Below are positions 1-4,794 of a stretch of 5,881 nt of DNA, one piece after another; within the stretch, counting starts at the first letter, position 1; every line of letters starts with the position of its first letter. The notes under the pieces were generated by a model that was given only the letters and a program-made list of their open reading frames with translations, was not told the DNA's origin and searched no databases. The translations under genes and the position numbers were made by a program. Source of the stretch: Reyranella sp. (GTDB taxonomy: Bacteria > Pseudomonadota > Alphaproteobacteria > Reyranellales > Reyranellaceae); assembly GCA_016780605.1 (NCBI GenBank), contig JADHLS010000381.1, positions 1 to 5,881 of the forward strand. The letters are read 5' to 3'.

Positions 1-525
1 GTCTACAGCGACGGCGGCAAGTTCAATGCCGCGGGCTTCACCATCCATAGCGGCGTCTACAAGGCCCGGCCCGACGCCAACTGCGTCATGCACACCCACA
101 CGCGCGCCGGCACCGGCATATCGGTGCTGAAGAAGGGCCTGCGCCCGATCAGCCAGGACGTGCTCTCGGTCTACGACGACCTCGTCTACCACGAGTACGG
201 CATGCCGACCTCGCAGGAGGAATGCGATGCGCTGGGCGTCACCTGCCAGCACGGCAACTCGGTGGTGTTGCGCAATCACGGCCTGCTCACCGTCGGTGCC
301 AACATCCCGGGCGCGTTGCGCCGGATGTACATGCTGGAGCGCGCCTGCGAGGTCGAGGTGATCGCCCGCGGCCTCGACGAGGAGCCGGCGCCGATCGATC
401 CCGAGGTGATCCGTCAGTACGGCGAACGCGCCAAGCAGCAGCGCGCCAATCCGGGCTACGGACTGACCTACTGGAACGCAGCGTTGCGCCAGATCGAGGG
501 CAAGGGCACCGACTGGCGGCAGTAA
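1..525 (+). CDS. class II aldolase/adducin family protein, 5'-truncated by window edge
   Basis: Open from base 1 in frame 1 to TAA at 523-525, giving 174 visible residues; the N-terminus is outside the window. The ATG at 88 is internal, because coding homology starts before it. Visible residue numbering: 'RPDANCVMHTH' (23-33) gives the HxH zinc pair His31 and His33, and 'RNHGLL' (91-96) gives the third zinc ligand His93. The 60-residue gap fits the family, in which E. coli FucA uses His92, His94 and His155. By alignment from memory with FucA, its catalytic Glu73 falls at visible residue 12, which is Gly here. The fold is therefore a cytoplasmic class II aldolase/adducin head, but classical aldol chemistry is doubtful. 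The 'GFTIHSGVY' segment and the C-terminal 'YWNAALRQ' resemble the broad group annotated only as 'class II aldolase/adducin family'. Substrate unknown. Family call is firm; function is not. Confidence 0.92.
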   Translation, partial: VYSDGGKFNAAGFTIHSGVYKARPDANCVMHTHTRAGTGISVLKKGLRPISQDVLSVYDDLVYHEYGMPTSQEECDALGVTCQHGNSVVLRNHGLLTVGANIPGALRRMYMLERACEVEVIARGLDEEPAPIDPEVIRQYGERAKQQRANPGYGLTYWNAALRQIEGKGTDWRQ

Positions 526-533
526 GCCGCCGG
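513..533 (+). other. hairpin spanning the aldolase-like gene's stop codon
   Basis: Left arm 513-520 (CTGGCGGC) and right arm 526-533 (GCCGCCGG) pair over 8 positions with one G-U wobble. The 5-base loop AGTAA (521-525) contains the TAA stop. The stem is followed by a short CCTTTCCC stretch, not a proper T tract. It could aid termination or 3'-end protection, or be chance in GC-rich DNA. The pairing is seen directly; the role is inference. Confidence 0.4.
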
Positions 534-551
534 CCTTTCCCAAGCAATCAC

Positions 552-599
552 GCGCCGCCCGCGTCGCCATTGATGGCGATGGTGCGGCGCTTGCCTTGT
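552..599 (+). terminator. candidate transcription terminator downstream of the aldolase-like gene
   Basis: A compound hairpin lies 26 bases after the TAA. The outer stem is GCGCCGC (552-558) with GCGGCGC (584-590). The inner stem is TCGCCA (564-569) with TGGCGA (574-579), closed by the loop TTGA. A few extra pairs and a bulge join the two stems. It is followed by TTGCCTTGT, a weak T-enriched stretch rather than a clean U tract. The pairing is seen directly; intrinsic or Rho-assisted termination is inferred from the position and the stem strength. Confidence 0.5.
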
Positions 600-706
600 C
601 ACAGATTTGCCACCGGCTGCATGGAACCGTAGCGTAATGTGCGCGAATGCATCTGCGCGCGATCGCGATTCCGCGGTAGCATGCGCGTGGTAAATTACTA
701 TCCGGC

Positions 707-719
707 GTTGCATAGCAAC
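707..719. promoter_or_regulatory. small inverted repeat, possible operator
   Basis: GTTGC (707-711) and GCAAC (715-719) are perfect 5-base inverted arms around ATA, in the AT-richer part of the upstream region, about 115-127 bases before the peptidase start. It lies just upstream of the weak promoter boxes at 742-770, so it could be a regulator half-site pair. Short dyads occur by chance and no cognate regulator gene is in the window. Confidence 0.2.
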
Positions 720-741
720 TCTGATGGAAGACTGGATGCCG

Positions 742-770
742 GCGACAGTCGGATCAGCCACGCATACTAA
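742..770 (+). promoter_or_regulatory. weak sigma-70-like promoter candidate for the S53 peptidase gene
   Basis: GCGACA (742-747) matches four of six positions of TTGACA. It is followed by a 17-base spacer and TACTAA (765-770), which matches only three of six positions of TATAAT. The spacing is ideal and the following sequence AAAACAAG is locally AT-rich. A start of transcription would be expected near 775-779, about 55-60 bases before the start codon. The match is weak and other promoters in 620-770 are possible. Confidence 0.25.
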
Positions 771-777
771 AAACAAG

Positions 778-822
778 ATGAGGAGGGGTGTCGGGCACAG
801 CCGGCGGTTTGGATCTCTATAA
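778..822 (+). promoter_or_regulatory. possible 14-codon leader reading frame ending in the peptidase RBS
   Basis: An ATG at 778-780 opens a frame encoding MRRGVGHSRRFGSL, with TAA at 820-822 overlapping the AAGGAG ribosome binding site (821-826). No Shine-Dalgarno sequence precedes the ATG. If the promoter at 742-770 is real, transcription would start at or next to this ATG, so the frame could be read as a leaderless message and couple translation to the peptidase. It may equally be chance, since a 14-codon frame is easily random. Confidence 0.18.
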
Positions 823-826
823 GGAG
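821..826 (+). promoter_or_regulatory. ribosome binding site of the S53 peptidase gene
   Basis: AAGGAG (continuing as AAGGAGAG) sits 7 bases before the ATG at 834-836, the ideal distance. It fixes this start over the upstream GTG at 788, which is in another frame, and over later internal ATGs, because the encoded pro-domain is complete from here. Confidence 0.88.
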
Positions 827-833
827 AGCAACC

Positions 834-3800
834 ATGGCAACGAAGCCTGTTCCCAAGAGCTACGTTTCATTGAGTGGCAGCGAGCGTCATCCTTCTCCTG
901 GTGCGGAGCGTCTAGGTCCGGCGGATCCCGCCGAAGTCTTCTCGGTCACCATGTCGTTGCGGCGCCGACCGGATGGTGCGGCCCTTCCCAGCCATGAGGA
1001 TTTTCTCGCGACGCCGCCGGCGCAGCGTCAGCGTATGCCGAACGAGGAGTTCGCCCGGCTCTACGGCGCCTCACCGCAGGACATCGACAAGGTCAGGGAT
1101 TTCGCGACGTCACACGGCCTTGCCGTCCTGGACAGCAATGCGGCACGCCGCACCGTGGTCGTGCGCGGCACCACGGCGCAGATGAACGAGGCCTTCGCCG
1201 TCGATCTCGGCCGCTATCAGCACATGATCAAGCAGCGCAGCCGGTCGGACGCGGTGCGCGAGACCTATCGCGGCCGTGACGGTGTGGTGCACATTCCGGC
1301 CGCCTTGCAGGGCATCGTGCTCGGCGTGTTCGGTCTCGACAACCGGCGGATCGGCGGCCGCAACGACGCCGAGCCGCCCAACACCACGACGCTCGACATT
1401 CCGACGGTCGCCAAGCTCTACAACTATCCGACCAACAAGGCGACGGGCCAGACCATCGGTATCGTCTCGGAATCGGGTTATGCCAGCGCCGACATCACCA
1501 CCTTCTTCAATTCCATGCCGGCGGATCGTCCGGCGCCGACCATCACCGACATCCTGATCGGCACGGCTACGAATCCCGGCAGCGACCCGTTTGGCGAGAC
1601 GACCCAGGACATCGACATCGCCGCAGGCTTCGCGCCGGGCGCCGCGATCAACGTCTACATCAACAATGGCGATCAGCAGGGGTGGGTCGACATGATCACC
1701 CGGGTCGCTCATCCCGATCCGGGCGACAGCCCGTGCTCGGTGCTGTCCAGCAGCTGGTTCATCTGCGACGGCGACGATCCCGCGGGCATGGATTTCGGCG
1801 TCACCGACGCCTTCATCACCGCCGTCAGCAACGCCTTCCAAGACGCTGCCATCCAGGGCGTCACGGTGTGCATCGCGACCGGCGACCGCGGGACCGATTC
1901 CAATGTCGGCGACGGCAAGGTCCACGTGCAGTACCCGGCGAGCGATCCATGGGTGCTGGGCGTCGGCGGCACGACTATCGGCAACGTCTCCGGATCAACC
2001 TGCGACGAATACGTCTGGAACGATCCCCATGCCGATGACAACTGGGGTACCACGGGCGGCGGCGTCAGCGCCCGCTTCCCGGTCCCGACCTACCAATCCG
2101 CCGTTGTGGTGCCGGCGTCGCTCAATGATCCGACGCATCACGGGCGCGGCGTGCCGGATGTCGCCGGCAATGCCAACGATGCCAGCGGCTATGCCGGCAT
2201 CGTGCTCGGCAACTCGACCTTCACCGGCAACGGCACCAGTGCGTCGGCGCCGCAATGGGCGGGCCTGATTGCCGTGATCAATGCCGCACTCGGCGTCAAT
2301 GTCGGCTTCGTCAATCCGGCGATCTATGCCCTGGCAGGCGCGGGCTTCCGTGACATCGTCCCCGGGCCGGGCCCCACCGACAACGCCAACGCCGGCTCGC
2401 CGGGCTATCCGGCCGGCGCGGGCTGGGATGCCTGCACCGGCTGGGGCAGCCCCAACGGCCAGGCCCTGCTCGACAATCTGCGGGCGATCTACACCCGCAA
2501 CCTCTACTTCATCGTCGACAAGAGCACCTTCGGCCTCGACGAGGTGAACGACGTCATTGCCACCCATGGCGGCCTGTTCACCAACGCCTTCTGGCTGGTG
2601 CTGGAGGGCTTCTCCATCAGCCAGCTCGGCGCCCTGACGCCGACGCTGTCGGGGCCCTTCAAGAACCTGACCGGCGTGTCGATCTTCGTCGATGCGGCGG
2701 GCGCGGACTACGAGTTCCCTGGCGACCTCTACACGCCGCAGCGCATCCGCATCCCCTACGACATCCTGTTCGGGCCGACTTCGGTCCCGTCAGGCGGCGG
2801 CGCGGGCGATTTCCCGACTGCCGGCGCCGATCCGATCGAGGCGATCCTGGGCGCCCAGATCACCATCGCCGGCACCGCGTTGATGGCCGAGGCGCTGTTC
2901 GAGCTCGTCTCGGGGGCCGATCCCTATTTCACCAACGTCGACCCGGCCCATCACCAGGAGTTCTATCTCAGCCAGGATCTGCGCGTGTTCTCGGCGGTGG
3001 CGGGCGCCGTTCCGCTGCCGGGCGCGCCGGCCATGACCAGCGACCCCTATCAGTCGCTGCAGGGCCTGCTCGGCTTCCTCAATTCCAACGCCGCCTACAC
3101 CACGCCCGGTCCCGACCAGCTGAACGGCCTGCCGGGCCAGAGCGGCTATGAGACCGGCGATTCCTCGGTGACGCCGCTTGCCGGCGGCAACAAGAACTTC
3201 AACTTCGCGATCGCGCGCGTGCGCCTGCAGGGACCGGCCAGTTCGTCGGCCACCAACGTGCGCGTGTTCTTCCGGTTGTTCGTCGCCCAGTCCTGCGACA
3301 CCGACTTCCAGCCGGACACCACCTACAAGAGCCAGAAGGGGACCGGCGCCGAGGCCAACCGGCCGGTGTTCCCGCTGCCCTCGGGCAGCGGCCTCGCCGA
3401 CCCGTGGGGCAACACCCTGCAGACCGTGCCGTTCTTCGCCACCGACGCCAACGGCACGCACGACTACGACGGCAGCAACGCCAACGCCAACATCCGGACC
3501 ATCACCATCCCGGCCGGCAAGGACAGCGTGTGGGCGTACTTCGGCTGCCATCTCGACGTCTACAACGCGTCCAACCAGTCGATCTTCCCGGGCACGCACC
3601 ACTGCATCGTGGCCGAGATCGCCTATGACGACGCGCCGATCATCAACGCCGGTGGCGTGACGTTGAGCCCGGAGAACACCGACAAGCTCGCCCAACGCAA
3701 CCTTCAGATCACCTCGTCGGGCAATCCGAGCTATCCGGACACCCATGTTATCCCGCAGGCCTTCGACACAAGGCCAAGCCGGCCGCTGGGTGTCACCGGC

Positions 3801-4778
3801 CAGCTGCAGGACTACCCGGACGAGCTGATGATCGACTGGGGCAATGTGCCGGCCGGCAGCACGGCCAGCATCTTCTGGCCGCAGGTCAACGCGGCCGACG
3901 TGCTGTCGCTCGCCACGCACCTCTATGGCGCTCATCCGCTGTCGGCGAGCGACGCGCACACGATCACCTGCAAGACCACCAAGGGCGTGACCTACGTGCC
4001 GATCCCCCCGGGGACCGGCAACTACGCCGGCCTGTTCACCGTCGAGCTGCCCAACACCATCCATGTCGGTCAGGAGTTCAACGTGCGCGTCCGACGCGTC
4101 GCCTCGCGGCGCGGCGATCTGAAGGGCGTGGGCCTGGCCGCCGTGCCTCAGCAGGCGACCATCAACCTGCGAGCCACGACGGGAACAGGGACGGCGGCGA
4201 CGACCACCCACTTCGTCGAGGGCAGCGTCGGGCGCGGCCGCAAGCTCATGCGCAATTGGCGGTACGTGACGGGCACCTTCCAGGTGAAGGTTCCGGTCGA
4301 TACCGACAAGCACCTGCTGCGTGCCGAGGAGAACACGCTCGCCATCTTCAAGTGGCGGCTAGAGCACTTCACGCCCGGTTCGCGCTGGCGGCCGGTACTG
4401 GAGCGCTATATCGACTACCTGTCCAAGCGCGTCGACGGCTTCGGCGGTGACGCCACGGCCGTCGGGCCGTCGCTGACCGGCTTCCATCCCAAGGGCCACG
4501 AGGGCGAAGGGGAAGAGGGGGGCGGCGAGACGCGGCTCGGCACGATCGGCAAGGTGACCGGCCTGATCTACGACCACTTCGGCGACTTCGAGGGCTTCTG
4601 GCTCGAGACCGAGGCGGGTGACGAACGCCGCTGGCTCTCGGGCGAGCATCAGATCGAGAACCTCGTGCGCCGGGCCTGGATGGAACGCATCCTGATCGAG
4701 GTCCATCCCGAGTCGCATCACGCGCATCGGCCGCGGTCGATCACCTATCGTCGCGCGTCACGGCCGTACCAGAACTGA
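834..4778 (+). CDS. S53 family serine-carboxyl peptidase (kumamolisin/sedolisin-like) with ~760-residue C-terminal extension
   Basis: A 1314-residue predicted zymogen. Residues ~35-165 are a pro-kumamolisin activation domain (FSVTMSLRRR, 36-45). The catalytic domain spans ~185-555, with cleavage expected around 170-187. The S53 tetrad is visible: Glu255 and Asp259 (GETTQD), oxyanion Asp351 (ATGDRG), and nucleophile Ser469 (GNGTSASAP). The calcium site is Asp507-Ile508 with Gly528, Gly530 and Asp532 (GYPAGAGWD). S53 enzymes are endopeptidases usually active at acid pH; the substrate here is unknown. No Sec or Tat signal peptide is apparent, as in kumamolisin. Most bacterial relatives are ~500-700 residues, so residues 556-1314 are extra: beta-rich-looking segments at ~556-725, ~735-980 and ~985-1110, a segment at ~1146-1216 (KWRLEHFTPGSRW), an acidic Gly/Glu linker at 1221-1234, and a terminal module at ~1237-1308. 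I cannot name these domains. The gene is probably monocistronic. Peptidase call firm, extension function unknown. Confidence 0.95.
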   Translation: MATKPVPKSYVSLSGSERHPSPGAERLGPADPAEVFSVTMSLRRRPDGAALPSHEDFLATPPAQRQRMPNEEFARLYGASPQDIDKVRDFATSHGLAVLDSNAARRTVVVRGTTAQMNEAFAVDLGRYQHMIKQRSRSDAVRETYRGRDGVVHIPAALQGIVLGVFGLDNRRIGGRNDAEPPNTTTLDIPTVAKLYNYPTNKATGQTIGIVSESGYASADITTFFNSMPADRPAPTITDILIGTATNPGSDPFGETTQDIDIAAGFAPGAAINVYINNGDQQGWVDMITRVAHPDPGDSPCSVLSSSWFICDGDDPAGMDFGVTDAFITAVSNAFQDAAIQGVTVCIATGDRGTDSNVGDGKVHVQYPASDPWVLGVGGTTIGNVSGSTCDEYVWNDPHADDNWGTTGGGVSARFPVPTYQSAVVVPASLNDPTHHGRGVPDVAGNANDASGYAGIVLGNSTFTGNGTSASAPQWAGLIAVINAALGVNVGFVNPAIYALAGAGFRDIVPGPGPTDNANAGSPGYPAGAGWDACTGWGSPNGQALLDNLRAIYTRNLYFIVDKSTFGLDEVNDVIATHGGLFTNAFWLVLEGFSISQLGALTPTLSGPFKNLTGVSIFVDAAGADYEFPGDLYTPQRIRIPYDILFGPTSVPSGGGAGDFPTAGADPIEAILGAQITIAGTALMAEALFELVSGADPYFTNVDPAHHQEFYLSQDLRVFSAVAGAVPLPGAPAMTSDPYQSLQGLLGFLNSNAAYTTPGPDQLNGLPGQSGYETGDSSVTPLAGGNKNFNFAIARVRLQGPASSSATNVRVFFRLFVAQSCDTDFQPDTTYKSQKGTGAEANRPVFPLPSGSGLADPWGNTLQTVPFFATDANGTHDYDGSNANANIRTITIPAGKDSVWAYFGCHLDVYNASNQSIFPGTHHCIVAEIAYDDAPIINAGGVTLSPENTDKLAQRNLQITSSGNPSYPDTHVIPQAFDTRPSRPLGVTGQLQDYPDELMIDWGNVPAGSTASIFWPQVNAADVLSLATHLYGAHPLSASDAHTITCKTTKGVTYVPIPPGTGNYAGLFTVELPNTIHVGQEFNVRVRRVASRRGDLKGVGLAAVPQQATINLRATTGTGTAATTTHFVEGSVGRGRKLMRNWRYVTGTFQVKVPVDTDKHLLRAEENTLAIFKWRLEHFTPGSRWRPVLERYIDYLSKRVDGFGGDATAVGPSLTGFHPKGHEGEGEEGGGETRLGTIGKVTGLIYDHFGDFEGFWLETEAGDERRWLSGEHQIENLVRRAWMERILIEVHPESHHAHRPRSITYRRASRPYQN

Positions 4779-4787
4779 TCGTTCTGG
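4769..4787. terminator. candidate bidirectional hairpin between convergent genes
   Basis: CCAGAAC (4769-4775) and GTTCTGG (4781-4787) form a perfect 7-base stem with a 5-base loop TGATC. One mismatch then two more pairs (GT 4766-4767 with AC 4789-4790) extend it. The loop carries the peptidase TGA stop, and the hairpin begins 7 bases past the transporter's stop on the other strand. It fits a shared terminator for facing genes, but neither strand has a T tract, so it may act with Rho or only protect 3' ends. Confidence 0.42.
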
Positions 4788-4794
4788 GACCGAC

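Larger units (their letters stand above)
526..833. other. intergenic region with terminator zone and peptidase upstream region
   Basis: About 308 bases without a convincing protein gene. The left part (to ~600) holds the two hairpins downstream of the aldolase-like gene. The middle (640-690) is rich in short GC palindromes such as ATCGCGAT (662-669), CCGCGG (671-676) and GCATGC (679-684), which are of uncertain value at this base composition. From 688 the sequence becomes more AT-rich, with a small dyad GTAA-A-TTAC (690-698) and a second dyad GTTGC-ATA-GCAAC (707-719), then weak promoter-like boxes and the ribosome binding site of the peptidase gene. No tRNA or other recognisable RNA gene is seen. 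Confidence 0.7.

Noticed and set aside
788..997. GTG-started frame after AGGAGG
   Set aside because: The AGGAGG (781-786) is only one base from the GTG, too close for initiation, and the frame runs out of frame into the peptidase gene with no recognisable protein.
1110..1925. 271-codon minus-strand frame opposite the S53 domain
   Set aside because: Lies opposite strongly conserved catalytic-domain sequence and has low-complexity antisense composition, with no family resemblance.
2790..4313. Long 507-codon open frame on the minus strand opposite the peptidase extension
   Set aside because: Its protein is Arg/Gly/Val/Ala-rich without recognisable motifs, typical of antisense frames in high-GC genes; the plus strand carries a coherent protein across the whole stretch.
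4434..4452. RTX-like calcium repeat suggested by DGFGGD (residues 1201-1206)
   Set aside because: A single occurrence without the tandem GGxGxD nonapeptides needed for type I secretion signals.
834..4778. Frameshift or accidental fusion of two genes to explain the long peptidase
   Set aside because: One uninterrupted frame with uniform codon use, no internal ribosome binding site plus start near the junction at ~2499, so a true fusion is more likely. A sequencing error deleting a stop cannot be fully excluded.
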